DNA from: Echinometra lucunter
Taxonomy: Eukaryota; Echinodermata; Echinoidea; Camarodonta; Echinometridae
DNA length: 64,000 nucleotides
Direction of reading: 5' to 3'
Assembly (NCBI GenBank): GCA_029962745.1
Contig: CM057154.1
Location: 27,634,269 to 27,698,268 of the forward strand
Part shown: in pieces, positions 10,901-23,226 of the stretch
Position numbering within the stretch: the first letter of the stretch is position 1
Layout: each line of letters opens with the position of its first letter
Translations under genes and position numbers: made by a program
The notes under the pieces: model-generated
Told to the model about the DNA's origin: nothing
Databases searched by the model: none
What the model saw: the letters and a program-made list of their open reading frames with translations, nothing else

Positions 10901-13900
10901 TATAAATACAGGTCGAAAATTTGAAACTCAACACTATAACTCTCATCAGAGTTTTCTTCCTATCTTTGTATATTCATATCATCCATGATAATTATGGATA
11001 NNNNNNNNNNNNNNNNNNNNNNNNNNNNNNNNNNNNNNNNNNNNNNNNNNNNNNNNNNNNNNNNNNNNNNNNNNNNNNNNNNNNNNNNNNNNNNNNNNNN
11101 NNNNNNNNNNNNNNNNNNNNNNNNNNNNNNNNNNNNNNNNNNNNNNNNNNNNNNNNNNNNNNNNNNNNNNNNNNNNNNNNNNNNNNNNNNNNNNNNNNNN
11201 NNNNNNNNNNNNNNNNNNNNNNNNNNNNNNNNNNNNNNNNNNNNNNNNNNNNNNNNNNNNNNNNNNNNNNNNNNNNNNNNNNNNNNNNNNNNNNNNNNNN
11301 NNNNNNNNNNNNNNNNNNNNNNNNNNNNNNNNNNNNNNNNNNNNNNNNNNNNNNNNNNNNNNNNNNNNNNNNNNNNNNNNNNNNNNNNNNNNNNNNNNNN
11401 NNNNNNNNNNNNNNNNNNNNNNNNNNNNNNNNNNNNNNNNNNNNNNNNNNNNNNNNNNNNNNNNNNNNNNNNNNNNNNNNNNNNNNNNNNNNNNNNNNNN
11501 AGAGAACGTAAGAAGAGCAGGAGCAGACAAGGAACGATTCAAAGAAACGTCGAAGCTTCCGCAATTCGAATTATTTTCTCTCTCCCCCCCCCCCCGATAT
11601 CAGGCACAGAACGTAAGAAGAGCAGGAAAAGACAAGGAACGATTCAAAGAAAGGTCGAGGGCTTCCGCAATTCGAATTTTTCTCTCCCCCCCCCCCCGAT
11701 AACAGGCAGAGAACGTAAGAAGAGCAGGAGCAGACAAGGAACAATTCGAAGAAAATGTCGGAGCTTTCGCGCTTCCCGCGGGGGACACTCCCCCCTCCCT
11801 GCACCCCCCTTGTGAGGGTGCGTCCCGCGCCCTTCAGTTTACCGCCCCCCCCCTAAACTGAAATTCTAGCTCCGCCACTAATTCTAGACGGAGTTACCGG
11901 GAAATATTTGGCTCTACCCCCTCCCTCTCTGATAACAGGCACCTGTTACGCCGCACAGTGGGCCAGGGCGAGACCAAAGTGCGCCAAAAGTAATTTTGGG
12001 CAATTTAATTTTTTCAATTTTTGTCATGCCCTATTGAAAGACAATACTTTGAAGAATACTTCAGTAAAATATCTAACTCCGGTATGTACATTAAGGGTGT
12101 GAATTTCCTACTTCAAACCGCAAAACTCGACATATTGTGCGTTTCAGTGCAAATAGTGACCAATTTGATAAATAAGTTATTTAAACATGTAGTTTTAAAC
12201 TTATCGATCTAAAATTGCTCCCACATATTCCTGATAGTTCATTTGACTGTTTTTCCATGTTTTTCATAAATCAAGAAGAAACGTTTAGATTTCCACGGAT
12301 TTCCAAATCAATTTTATCACCAGCGTTTTCCCTGATGTCTCAGCTTTAAGCTGATATCAAATTTGGCTGCCACCTTCTGCCACTTTTTATGTTAGAGCCG
12401 ATTTTCCCTGGCACATTACCCGGAAAATCAGGTTATTTTGGGCCGCGGCGCGGCTGCTGAAGGATTCTCCGTCATTATACAGCGGCGCATGGGGGCGCGC
12501 CTGACTCTTTACACGCGGTGCCGTATAGGTAACAACATGGCGCGTTTTGTTTGTACGTTGGGCAAGCACAATATGCAAAAGAAATTGCGCCATAGTGTAA
12601 CCTAATGAAACCGAGTTGGCCAGACGCTCTCTATAGCGGTACTGTTTACACAGCAAGATCCCATAAACTCAATAAGAAGTAAACAAGATTTATAAATATT
12701 ATTATAGGACTTGATTTAGTTGCTAAAAAAAACCCCTCTTCCAAAGGTTAAGGTGTACTAACTATAGGTTTTCCCGGTCAATTTCATACTTTTTCCGTTC
12801 CAATTCATGAACGTGCATTCAATTTCACGCAACGCACGCCCCGCGAAGACAGTCGGGCTTTCAAATTCCGAATCCGATCGATCAACTTCATTTATGGGCG
12901 CTCTTATTCTCTTTCCGTAAATCAAAATCACGCATGAACGTTCAATTTCCAAATGCGAGCATTGTATTTCCTACTTGCGCATTCAAATTCAACTCGTAGT
13001 CACGATGACGCTGTTTGGGGCGTTCAATTTCATTTTCAGGCGATCAGTTTCCTACTTTGTGCACTCAATTTAGTGGAGATGATAAAAAGGGGGTTATGAG
13101 GGGGAGAGCGGGACGAGCGTTGGTTGTTTCTGATAAATGAGCAAACTCCGAAAAAGGATTAGTCAAAATAACTCTTATGTTGGCGCATATTGTCCGACCA
13201 AAATTTTGGTGAAGATTGACCAATATGATGGTCATATAATTACCCATTTATTTGTTTAAAATTACTGTACCAAAATTGTGGTTGATTTTACTAATTTTTT
13301 GTCAGACACATATTCACCAACACATTGGTTATTTTGACCAATCTCTTTTTAGAATGTACACAATCTACCCGCACACCCCTCACCCCTAACACACACACAC
13401 ACGAAAAAAAAAATCGAATTTTAGTAGGCTTCTGTATAGTATGCTTATTCTTTTTTTTTTAAGGCTCTATATTGTTCTGAATTTGTATCCACTTTACAAA
13501 GATATCCACAATTAACATGGATGATGTGCAAGTGCAATATACAAAGATAGGAAGAAAACTCCGATGAGAGTCATAGTGTTGAGTTTCAAATTTTCGACTT
13601 GTATTTAGATCATCTTCAGGAACTGAGGTAAAACAGAACAAGAACTGTTTTTGTATACACTGGTATAAGAAGGCATCAAAATGTTCAGTTTTACCTACAA
13701 TTTCTGAAGATGATCTAATCAAAGGTCGAAAATTTGAAACTAAACACTATCATAACTATGACTCTCATTGAAGTTTTCTTCCTATCTTTGTATATTTACA
13801 ATGATATCATGTCCTTATATGCTCATGTATACTTCAATACTTTAACAGCATAACGACATAATTTCTAACTTACACTCCTTGATGACGCCACCCATAAAAA

Positions 13901-16900
13901 GATAAAATCACAACACTAACCACACAACGCGTCAATTAAAAAAACCAACTGACAAACAACATGATCTCAAAATCTCTCATATGGAAGCCTAAATAAACAG
14001 CAATATGAAATGTTTATAATTTCCATGTTACCAGTTTCAATGGAAGCATTTATGGCATAAACATAAAATAGTGGACTTAAGCATGATAACATTATGGCAA
14101 ATGTCTTGCCAAAGAAGCCCGATTTATTCCAAATTAAGTGAAAAACACCCACATTGACCCCAAGCTAAGTAAATGCAATGAATCTTTCAAATTGAATGCA
14201 CTTATTTGGAACTTGGTTGCCTTTTCACGAATATGAATGACCAAGGAGATTCGGTCGCCGGCTTGAAATGAATTTGATTGCCCATTTATCAAAAAGCATG
14301 CTCCTACTTTGAATTTGAATGACCCAAATGAACAATTGACTGCTCGGATAGTGAATCTGAATGACCCTGAATGAATTTGAAAGCTGCTTCAGAGCTGCGA
14401 GCGTGAAATGCGGGAAATTGAATGCTCGGAATATGAACTTGAATGACAAAATCATGAAATTGACCGGGAAAACCTATACTTAAAGCTAAAACTTTCCCCT
14501 GCGATATATGTATGGTACATGATTTCGATTCTACACTTCACAGCTAAAAGGTGACGATTCACACCATGCACACGGGATGAATTCCTAAAACTTATTCATT
14601 AATTCTTTTATAATATTTATTTCATGCAATTTTTCATACAACTGAAACCCTTTCTTAGTTGCTTAATTATTTACTTCATTTTCCTTTTTCCTAATCTGTT
14701 ATCATTCCAGTAGCATTTAAAAGAAAACACATGGTTCAAGGTGTTGAACTCATGACTGATCGATTCAATCGATTTATCTTTTCATCTACCTATCTATCTA
14801 CACGTATACTTCTCTATCTATCCATCCATCCATATCCGTATAGTATTCCTCTATCTATCTATATCCTATTCATCCACATATCTATAGGTATTTTTCTGTT
14901 TATCCATCCATCTGTCTCATATTCATCAATCTATTTACTCCTGTGATTTACACATATTCATATCTTTCTATCTGTCTATCTATCTATCCATCTATCCATC
15001 TATCTATCTGCATATATTCCTCTTCTAGGTAATTCTTCGGAAATAATTTCGAAGACTCTTCGAAATAATGCATTCCTTTTACGTTATGAACAATAGGCCT
15101 ACGAAAAATGGACTAAAAGAATGCATGGACTTCATCAGTCAGTATCATGTGTTCGTTAACTCCATGATACCTGAAGAATTACTTTGTACATTCATACCTA
15201 TAAAAGACTTTCTGTGCATTATACTGAGATATGTAGAGGGGAAAAGCAATGACATAATGTGCAAAAGTTTATTGAGAAGAACTTCGAATGGCTCATAGAG
15301 ACATAAGCTCTCACTAATTTCGGCAGCCAATCAGAAATCAGTGTTTTAATGACGTCACATGTGTTTGAAATTGTTTTCATTGGATTATACGTATCTGATT
15401 ACCCTTAAACCCATCATTTAACCATAATATTAGAGTAAAACTGAGTGAATATGAATTTTGGCGCACTTTGGAGCTATCCTGGCCCACTGTGCGCCGCTGC
15501 AACGAGGCGCCTTAAACCACTCGACCGCGGAACCTGATGAAGGAAAATAAGATACAAAAAAGTCGGTCTCGCGGGCCTTCGGTCAAGTGGGCGGACCCCG
15601 AACAGGTACCATGATTCATACATTTATTCGGATCCATGCGAATTGCTTAAATAACAAATGAAACGTGACATTTCTATTGCTTATAAAAACAACGAGAGGA
15701 AAAGAAAATTGTGTTTTATCCCCTTATGTTCATTACACATAAACATTGGAATTGCCAGTGTAGATGTCATTGAAAACAATGACTTTCACATTCTTTAACT
15801 TTCAAATGTCCAGGATATTCATTTTTAAAAATAAAATTTGTAAGTTATAACTTTCTGAATTTACTGCTCCCTCTTAGGCCAAGATTTTTCCTCTTCAAAG
15901 AAGAAGGGGAAAAATGCCCTCCACCTCCCAAATTCCCTTATTATTTTGTTGTAAGGTAGGATGGTAAGGTGGGATGGTACACTCTAAAAAGTTGCCCTTT
16001 TGGCCTGCTATCAAAACACATGACCATACGCACACATACTTACATGTACTGGTCTCGTCTAGTTATATTTATAATAACTGGCCATATATTAACCGAGGCC
16101 TATATCTGATGTAGGAGTTGAAAAAAATGTCTTAAATTAGTGATTTTACACGAAATTATGATTATTTGTGCATGTTCTTAGACTCGAATGCCAGTAGGGT
16201 AACCTTACTTGATTTGCACGTTTTTTCAAGTTTATCATATGATTTATTATGATTCCCAAAGATATGGCTTGGTTCCCGATGTTCTATGATTTCATAGACT
16301 ATATCGTATGATTTCCGAGGATATCCTATGATTTTTAGGATACTTCAGCATGTTCAGGATTCCGAAGAATATTATAGCTTACATGTTTAAAAGAAGTAAT
16401 AAAATATATAATAACGTTTCAGCATCCACTCGCTTTTAATTGTAAAATGCCAGTCTATCCTTTTTTCTTGTCTTTGCTCCCTCTCTCTCTCTCTCTCTCT
16501 CTCACTCTGCATTTTCTCTGTCTGTAAGGTGCCTTTATTTTTATTTTAGCCAATGTACTTGAATTCCGCAAGGTTGACTAAGAATTTTATCATCAGTGTG
16601 ACATACAACTTTTTGGAATTATGCTCATATAATGCTACTCTTTTTAGCTAAGGTTAACATTATGAGGCTAACATTTCTATTTTATGGGGCTGTAAAGTAC
16701 GTGTAAGTAGAGTTATTCATATTTTTGTTGATTTTGTTCTGTAAATACACGATCATATCATGTAAACGGAGCACTCATGGTCACGAGGTGGGAGGTAATC
16801 ATTTTTCTGGATTGTTATCACCGCGCAATTACTGCGAGGGCCGTTCAATGACTTCACGATGTCTCATGAATATTCCATCTTTCCCATTATAGGTGACAAG

Positions 16901-19129
16901 ATTTAATTTCAGCAGAACCCCTCCGAGATTACGGAGTAGACATTCAAATCTGAGTACCAGAGACTTCACGTTATCCATTTTTTTTTTTCAGCAGCGTGCA
17001 TTGTGCAACTCGCTGCTGAATAGAGAAAAAAGGACCAACAACAACTAAACCAACAAAAATTATGAAAATAGAAAAGTGAAGTCCCTGCATATTCCAGTTT
17101 GCAAGTCCCGCTGTAAAGGTATATGATCCGAATTCGAATTGTTGATAATTATGGCTATAATAGTTTTTAATCTCACTATGTCTAAGGGTTTGCAATATTC
17201 AAGATTTTTATTAGCTACATGTACATGTATCTCGGTACTCTGCTCTCTGATTTTCGCAGTCTCACTAAAATATTTCTGCTCTTGTCATCCTTTGCCTTCT
17301 ATTTCTTCACCCTCTTCCCTTTCCTTTCCTTTTCTTCTTTTCAAAGTTATTCCTTTTCCCTTTTTTCTTTTTCTTTTTCTTTCTTTCTTTCTTTCTTCTT
17401 CTTCCTCCTCTTCTTCTTTTTTCTTCTCCTTTTTAAAATAAAATGTGTTATTTGTTACTCCTTTATTGGTGCTGTTCCATGTAAATTTATATTGAATCAT
17501 GTTATTTATCTGTATCATGTACCAATCCAACTGTTAAGCTGCAACAAAGAATAAATGAATAAATAGATAAATAAGATAATAATAGGTGAGGGTGCAGCTG
17601 AACTGAAATATTGTCGCCATGGGAAAGATGAAAAAAACCTACTCATCTGCTCATAAGACATCATTACGTATCTGAACATTCGTTCCTTCATAGGTGGACT
17701 ATGAACTTTGATACTGAGCAAACCTCGCATTTCGGCCTTCTTTCATCCATATATATTCTCGTCCTCTGCATTATTCACCCACTTTTTTGTATTTTCCTTC
17801 ACTCACACTATCTTCTTATCTGTTGTTATGTTTTCTCTTTCTGTATCTTGTTTTAGCTTATGTCCTACAATCCTCTCCCTCCTTCTCTTGTCAAGCTCAT
17901 TTGAAAGTGAAAAACCTCGTTATTTCCGGTATTATGTTAGATTTTAAATATGTATAAACTAAATAATAGTGGCAGTGGTTGGCACTTCATTCATAATAGC
18001 GTTTCCTTTCACATTCCCTTTTTTTTTTTACAGGGAATTCCAGTCTACGAATGACCAGAACAGTACAAATTGGTGCTCCCCACAGCAGCGTATAGTTTTC
18101 TTAAAGACACACAAGACCGCCAGCAGTACGACTGCCTCTATCCTCGAGCGCTACGGTTACCTTCACAATCTCTCTTTAGCTGTAAGTCCAACGGGTCACA
18201 TCCTCACATCGACAAAGCTCTTTCATCGCTCCGTTGTCGTTGACCACCACACGTCCAGGAAAAAAAACTGCTCGGAAGATGACCGCGGGTATGACATGTT
18301 GACCAACCACGCCAGGTACAATAGGCCCGAGATGGACTCCGTCGTCCGTGGCGCCAAATACTTGACAATCCTTCGCGAGCCAACGGCGCAATTTGAATCG
18401 GCTTTTGGCTATTTCCAAGTAGCTGAGAAGGTAGGGTTGTCCAGTTACGACAATCCGATTGAGGAATTCATGAAGGATCCGGAGACATACTTCAAAATGA
18501 GGACGTATGACTACTTCTGGCAGGCCATGCGGAACCAACAGCTCTTCGATCTAGGACTAGATCACAAGGACCACGACGACGAATATATCGTAAACTATAA
18601 AATCGCCACTCTTCAGGAGGAATTCGACTTAGTTATGTTGACAGAATACTATCCAGAATCTATTATTCTCCTCAGGAAGACGCTTTGTTGGGATTTCGAT
18701 GACATGTTGTATTTGTCTAACGGCGTCCGCAGTAAATCAAAACACTACGCTATATCGCCCGAATTGGCCGAGAAGATTCGTAGCTGGAATTGGGCCGATG
18801 CGAGACTCTATGATCATTTTAACACGACTTTCTGGAAGCAGGTCGCGGACTATGGGCCCGACTTCGAGAAAGACCTCTCTTTATTCCTTCGCAAACAGCA
18901 AAAAATTGAGGACGAGTGTTTAGATTTTACCGCAACAGTTGACAGTGGTCGAGAGCTCTATTACAATTTGAAATCAAATGCAAGTACGAGATGCAAAGAT
19001 ATTCTTCGAGGAGACGTAGATTACACATCCCTTATACGGGACCGGATGCGGGAGAAAGGGGAAGTGGCGCCGAAATTTTCGCTTGCATTTCTACGCGATG
19101 TGTTCAACTCTTGGCATAATAATGTTTAG
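7803..19129 (+). CDS. GAL3ST-like: galactose-3-O-sulfotransferase family protein (whole gene, two coding exons)
   Basis: Predicted type II Golgi membrane enzyme that transfers sulfate from PAPS to the 3-OH of galactose on glycolipids or glycoproteins. Joining 7803-7975 to 18034-19129 (phase 2 donor AG/GTGAGG, acceptor TTTTTTTACAG) gives 422 residues, about the length of human GAL3ST1. Residues 1-12 are a basic cytoplasmic tail and 13-30 a transmembrane anchor. The 5'-phosphosulfate loop LKTHKTASSTT is at 81-91, and the 3'-phosphate motif around YLTILREPTAQFESAFGYF at 167-185. Several N-glycosylation sequons (NST, NLS, NCS, NTT, NAS) fit a lumenal domain. The start ATGATG has A at -3. Family assignment is firm; which acceptor (cerebroside, core-1 glycan or other) cannot be told. 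Confidence 0.92.
7976..9862 (+). other. sulfotransferase intron, 5' part
   Basis: No gene recognised. Holds a small (TTA/ATC) microsatellite at about 8080-8120, a (CG/TG) run near 8617-8640 and otherwise AT-rich DNA. Confidence 0.6.
9863..11000. mobile_element. TAGGTTTTCCCGG-ended TIR element, right part lost in assembly gap
   Basis: The left end TATAGGTTTTCCCGGTCA is followed by a series of ATTCAAATTC-like words, then a GAAGATGAT/ATCATCTTC palindrome region. The same sequence occurs reversed at 13460-14476, 32400-33574 and 33579-34717. The open frame at 9884-10114 recurs in those copies, but it is short, lacks any domain and is made of the repeated words, so I do not call it a gene. Confidence 0.7.
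10605..10930. repeat. nested palindromes inside the TIR element
   Basis: The block CAGTTTTACCT...GATACAATTAGATAAGAAGG occurs four times in alternating orientation, giving two back-to-back hairpins (about 10620-10770 and 10790-10925). Other copies of the element (13600-13710, 32500-32610, 33890-34010) have only one such hairpin, so this copy has an extra inverted duplication. Confidence 0.75.
11001..11500. other. assembly gap of 500 N
   Basis: Exactly 500 unknown bases, a typical fixed-size gap. It falls between a palindromic element and a tandem repeat, both hard to assemble. Open frames reported across it mean nothing. Confidence 0.98.
11501..11815. repeat. tandem repeat of about 102-105 bp, three copies
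   Basis: AGAACGTAAGAAGAGCAGG begins at 11503, 11608 and 11710 (periods 105 and 102), each unit ending in a poly-C run. The array touches the gap and probably continues into it. Confidence 0.85.
11816..11880 (-). mobile_element. terminal piece of an hAT-like element
   Basis: On the minus strand the end reads TAGTGGCGGAGCTAGAATTT followed by a poly-G run, like the CAGTGGCG ends of the hAT-like elements elsewhere in the window. The other end would be in or beyond the gap. Confidence 0.35.
12765..14476. mobile_element. complete TAGGTTTTCCCGG TIR element, 1.7 kb
   Basis: TAGGTTTTCCCGGTCAATTT at the left and its inverse at the right bound the element, with TA on both sides (likely TA target duplication). 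The interior has arrays of ATTCAAATTC-like words near both ends, a CACACACA patch and the GAAGATGAT palindrome. No long frame; non-autonomous. TA insertion recalls Tc1/mariner-like elements, but the ends are not ones I can name. Confidence 0.75.
14770..15025. repeat. TCTATCTATCCATC microsatellite region
   Basis: Degenerate tetranucleotide repeats of TCTA, TCCA and TATC across about 250 bp; the apparent frame through it is low complexity. Confidence 0.8.
15492..15560 (-). other. truncated tRNA-like SINE head
   Basis: On the minus strand TTCCGCGGTCGAGTGGTTTA AGGCGCC matches a leucine/serine-type A box, but the sequence breaks at the CACAGTGGGCC end of the neighbouring TIR element before any B box. 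Confidence 0.4.
15561..18033 (+). other. sulfotransferase intron, 3' part
   Basis: AT-rich with a (CT)n run at 16483-16504 and a TTC/TTTTC pyrimidine tract at 17290-17430. No gene or named repeat recognised. The last 30 bases form the polypyrimidine tract of exon 2. Confidence 0.6.
18034..19129 (+). CDS. sulfotransferase coding exon 2: catalytic domain
   Basis: Begins after a strong polypyrimidine tract and CAG and completes the Arg codon left open by exon 1. It carries both PAPS-binding motifs and the conserved C-terminal stretch with SKSKHYAISPE and LYDHFNTTFW, then stops at TAG 19127-19129. There is no frameshift or internal stop. Confidence 0.95.
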
Positions 19130-20147
19130 TACACGGAGTATTTTTTTTATCTGATGTATGAAGAATACATGATATCCTGAAAAATACTACTCGATGCCAC
19201 TTTAATAGGCGTATATTGGGGTGGAAAACGGGTACCATGACCCCAGTATCTATACCCCCGAAGAAATGTAAAGAAAAAAATACAAACACTCCCCCCACAA
19301 AAAAAGGACAGCTCTTACAGTTCGAGAATTGTACACACCTATGATCAAACGCTTGTGTGGGCGTGTGCGTGTGTGTCCGGGTGTGTGTTAACTATGAGTC
19401 AACTGTGAGTCAACCCCCCCCCCCCCCCCCGAGTGTGGTACGCCAGTAGTTACTTCTACGATTCGGCTTGTTGAACCACTGATGTTCGTATCGCAGGTGT
19501 GGTGTTCCAGTGAACAAGTCTCCTGAACACAAGGTACGAGGTTCGAATACGAATCCCTAGCTTAGCTTAAATGTCCTTTGGCAATATATTTGCCATACTC
19601 AACCCAGATCATGTAGGAGGTACCTTGTAGGAACCATTTCCGTAAAACGCTTAGGCTTAATATGCCACAAGCCATGTGTATTTTCTACCCGACCACTCTT
19701 CTCGAAAATGAATATTATCCAAATTTTTACTTTTTTTCCCGAAATAAGTATCTTTATGCATACTATCGCTATTTACGGAGAGAGAATTTGAAGAAAAAAA
19801 ATCTGTCAGAGCAATAGTGATATTCATAGAGGTTATACTCGGATTTCAAAGACACTCGTGTCATACAGTATATGATTATGGCCATATCATTTCCTTTCCA
19901 TAAATGAGCCATCAATTTTGAACAAACTACCTCCACTAAACTGAGCAATGTGCAACATCGAAAGGCTTGAAGTTTTTTTTTTTTTTTGTCATGATCCGAC
20001 CTCTAGGAAGCTTCTTTTTATAGTGTGTTGATGTTGTTGTCTTTAAATTGTAAGAAATCTCTCTTTGTATTCTTTAACTTTGTATGTATTGATTACGAGT
20101 AACAAGTGACGTTCTGAAAAATATCAGAGTGGATGCGATTCGAAATA
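19130..20147. other. intergenic with SINE remnant
   Basis: A poly-C run is at 19416-19431. At about 19495-19640 a tRNA-type B box (GAGGTTCGAATAC) is followed by TGTCCTTTGGCAATATATTT and ACTCAACCCAGATC, which match the body of the SINEs at 25197 and 54120. No gene recognised. Confidence 0.5.
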
Positions 20148-21503
20148 TAGGATTTCCCTTCCAAATTCACAAGTTTGTGATTCGAATTCATTTTCTTTGC
20201 ATTCAAATTCGCCCAAATTGATTTTGCCATGTAAGTTATCATTCAATTCCCCCGTTTATTTTTGGATTTAACATTTTTATTGAAGGATTTAGTAGATTTG
20301 TCATTCAATTTAAAAACTGCTTAATTGGCATTCAAATTCGCTGACACCTGTCGAGGCGTCATTTCCAGCATTCAAATTCAACACCGAGCATTCATATTCG
20401 CAATATCTTCATTCAAGTTAAGGGAAAGTAATTACATCACATGTGTTCTATTTTTTTTGTGTGTGTGTGGATAATTTGTATATTTCTGTTAGTCATATAA
20501 ATATTTAACATTTACAATCATAAATAATGAGAATATAAATATGCTTTTTGTCAGTATGGTCCGTTCTGCTATTTCTTTTAATGAAACAAGGGGATTTTCA
20601 GGACAGTACATTTGGGGCGCTGTCAGAAATTCAGTAAAGAGGGGCGAAAACCGGAGCTAGGGGCCGGCACTTTATGGGCACTTACCTGGGACATTGTGGG
20701 AGCCCTAATTGCCCCTCTGACTACAAGTTATATAAGGAATTATGCTCAGGATTTTAGACATGAGCTCCCACACCAATCACAATTGCATGTATAAACATCC
20801 TTCTTCGTTTTGAATAACTTTTCCTTTGTTACGAGGAAACAAGAGACAAGTTTTGAATTCAGGGACCTCATGAGACCATCAATCATATCATGAGATGATT
20901 TTCTTTTCTTTTTTTCTTTGTTTATTTACAATTAGATCTGAATGTCTATGGTTATAAAATGAAAAAGAGAAAGACACTAATGACCCGAATACGAATCTCA
21001 TAAATCATAAGCATGATAAGTATATGGAAAATACGTAAATTGATGACATAACCCCCATTCTGATTGTTAACTAAATGAAAACATATATATTTGTCATAAA
21101 ATACAAGAGAAAAACTTTATAAAATTTCAACAAAAAAAAACAAACAAACAAAAAAACATTGGAATGAACGATAAAAATCTGTAAACAAGCATTCTATATC
21201 GACCCTCGAATTTAACTGCTCAAAGTGCTAAATTGAATGCTAAAAAGAATTAGAATGCTGGAATGACAACGTCGCGAGGGCAGCAATTCGTGTTGCGTTA
21301 AATTGAAAGACAAGATGGTGAAAAAAGCAGCTTTTTCATGAATTTGAATGAAAAATGTGTAGATTCGAAAGAGAATTTTACAGATTTGTAATAGTAATGC
21401 GGATTTGAATCCGAGATACACCTGACAGCAGCAAAATCGTTGAATTTGAATGCAAAATAAATGAATTTGAATGACAAACTTGCGAATTGCCCGGGAAATC
21501 CTA
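20148..21503. mobile_element. TAGGATTTCCC TIR element, 1.36 kb
   Basis: TAGGATTTCCC at the left is matched by GGGAAATCCTA at the right. Both subterminal parts (20150-20420 and 21200-21500) carry about ten ATTCAAATTC words or their inverse, the same design as the TAGGTTTTCCC elements with a different end sequence. No long frame. Confidence 0.65.
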
Positions 21504-21902
21504 CATTTGCTTCTATGGTGTAAAGTGCTAATCTTATACCACTCAAAATATTAGATTAAAATCTTTGAAAAAAGAAATGAAATGGCTTTTGGCCGTTTTC
21601 TTCATAATGTTGACTTACTGTTGTAATAATTTGACTTGGAATGAATAAAAGAAATGCAAGGTTTTATATTGCCAGCGCTGGCATTGAAGGCCTATTGGGA
21701 CTGTGTCCTTCCATGTACTTATAGTATACTAGGGCTGACTGTAACTGAAATTCAGTTGGAGAATTTATCTGTAACCTGCGTCTAACCTGTAAACTGGCAT
21801 TTACATCGCAAATCGAATGGCCCTCAAGCTGGTTAAACATCGAGAGACACGGTAGTTGAGAAAAACTCCCCCAAATATCGATGACTTGATGACCACTCCT
21901 GC
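21504..21902. other. intergenic, nothing recognised
   Basis: AT-rich DNA between two mobile elements; no frame, repeat or site that I can name. Confidence 0.5.
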
Positions 21903-23226
21903 CATACCAGCAGTGGCGTTCCGTGGGTCAACGCACTGAGGGGGAACCGAGTGGGAAAATGTGTGCGGGTGTGTGTGTGTGTCTGTGATTTGTATAATGT
22001 TTTTTTCTATCATGTTAACAGTAACAATAGTAATCTCGAAACAATGTGCCTTTAGGGACGTGAAGCGTTTTTAAATTTTGGGAAACTGACGCATCTTGCT
22101 AGATACCACTCTATTTTTGCGAGCGAGCCCAAAATTACAACTTTATTTGCAATGAAAGACGTGTTATTTTGTTATCAAAATACGCTAGCGGATCACTATG
22201 GGCCTGTATTATATCTCAAATATATATCTGGTCACCTCGCTGCCAATGACTCTGTTTTGGCACGTCCCTGGTCTATTGTTTGCTGTCTGAAACCACCCTG
22301 TTTCTAAATATTACGAGCGAGCAAAGCGAGCGAGGAAAACACCCTCTTTTTGATTTTTGATGGCAGAAGTAGCAACCCCTTTAGTACATTAAATTTGTGA
22401 GCACATGAAACATCTAAATTATTTGTTTGGTCACCTCTCTCGCCCAGTTCGTTTGCTTTCAAAATCCATTAACAAGTTATTATATTCTTTTTCACTGTGG
22501 CAGTGTTATTTCGTCATCGAAATACTCTATAGCCCTATATCTAAATACTCTCTTCGATCACATGTGTGCTAAATACGACTCCATTTAGGTACCTCGTTCA
22601 CCGTCCGAAACCATTCTGTTTTTACGAGCGAGCAAAGTCAGCGACCCCCATCCCATGCATCCCCCCACAAAAAATATGTACGGATTCGTCAGCAAAATGC
22701 AGATGTTTTTTGTAAATTTGTGAACCACCTCACTGCCCAAATGTTATGATACTTTTCTAATCTTCTGAAATAAGCTGCTTACCGTGCCCGAAATCATCTT
22801 GTTTCTAGCGTTTACGAGCGAGAGTAACGAGCTAGCGAGCGAAAAAAATGGGAATTTTTGTTTTTATTTACTGAAAGTGTATCTATTTTTAGTTAAACTT
22901 GCCGCTCGATTTCTTGGAGTGAAATCTATGAATGGAAGAAAAGTAGCCTATGATATCAGATTGAGACAAAAGATGCAAACAAATTCTTTTCATAAGTATA
23001 GTAATTATCATCGACATTGGTTAAGTTACTTAAATGATAGCGTGCGCTTCCCGATTTCCCATTTTCCTTTTCTTTGTTTTCCCTTTCTTTTCACTTTTCT
23101 TCTCCTTTCTTCTCTCTCTCTCTCTCTCTTTTTTTTGCCAGCCGATGGGGTGGGGGGGGGGGGGGTCACGTGCCCCTGTGCCCCCCCCCCCCCCCCCCCC
23201 CCCGTAGTTACACCACTGCATACCAG
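21903..23226. mobile_element. hAT-like element with 8-bp duplication CATACCAG
   Basis: CAGTGGCGTTCCGTGGG (21911) and the inverse end CAGTGGTGTAACTACGGG (to 23218) are flanked on both sides by CATACCAG, a perfect 8-bp target duplication. The interior carries the GAGCGAGC-type motif at about 22118, 22314, 22625 and 22816, a TTTTTCTCTCTC tract and poly-G/poly-C runs. No transposase; non-autonomous. Confidence 0.85.

Larger units (their letters stand above)
11954..15491. mobile_element. candidate 3.5-kb TIR element, ends CACAGTGGGCCAGG
   Basis: CACAGTGGGCCAGGGCGAGA...CCAAAGTGCGCCAAAA at 11954 is matched in inverted orientation at about 15450-15491. The interior includes the complete nested element 12765-14476 and a TCTATCTATCCATC microsatellite. 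No transposase frame is visible. At the right it abuts a truncated tRNA-like head. Confidence 0.5.

Noticed and set aside
10921..11815. Long open frames across the gap on both strands
   Set aside because: They consist of unknown bases; only a few real codons flank the gap, and those lie in repeats.
12846..14152. Small recurring frames in the TIR elements (also 31469-31858 and 32846-33031)
   Set aside because: They recur only because the element does, have no start-site or domain support and are broken in some copies.
17139..17554. Overlapping frames of 100-111 codons in the sulfotransferase intron
   Set aside because: They run through a TTC/TTTC pyrimidine tract; low-complexity Ser/Phe translation.
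18176..18538. 120-codon frame antisense to the sulfotransferase
   Set aside because: Mirror of a conserved coding exon; no independent support.
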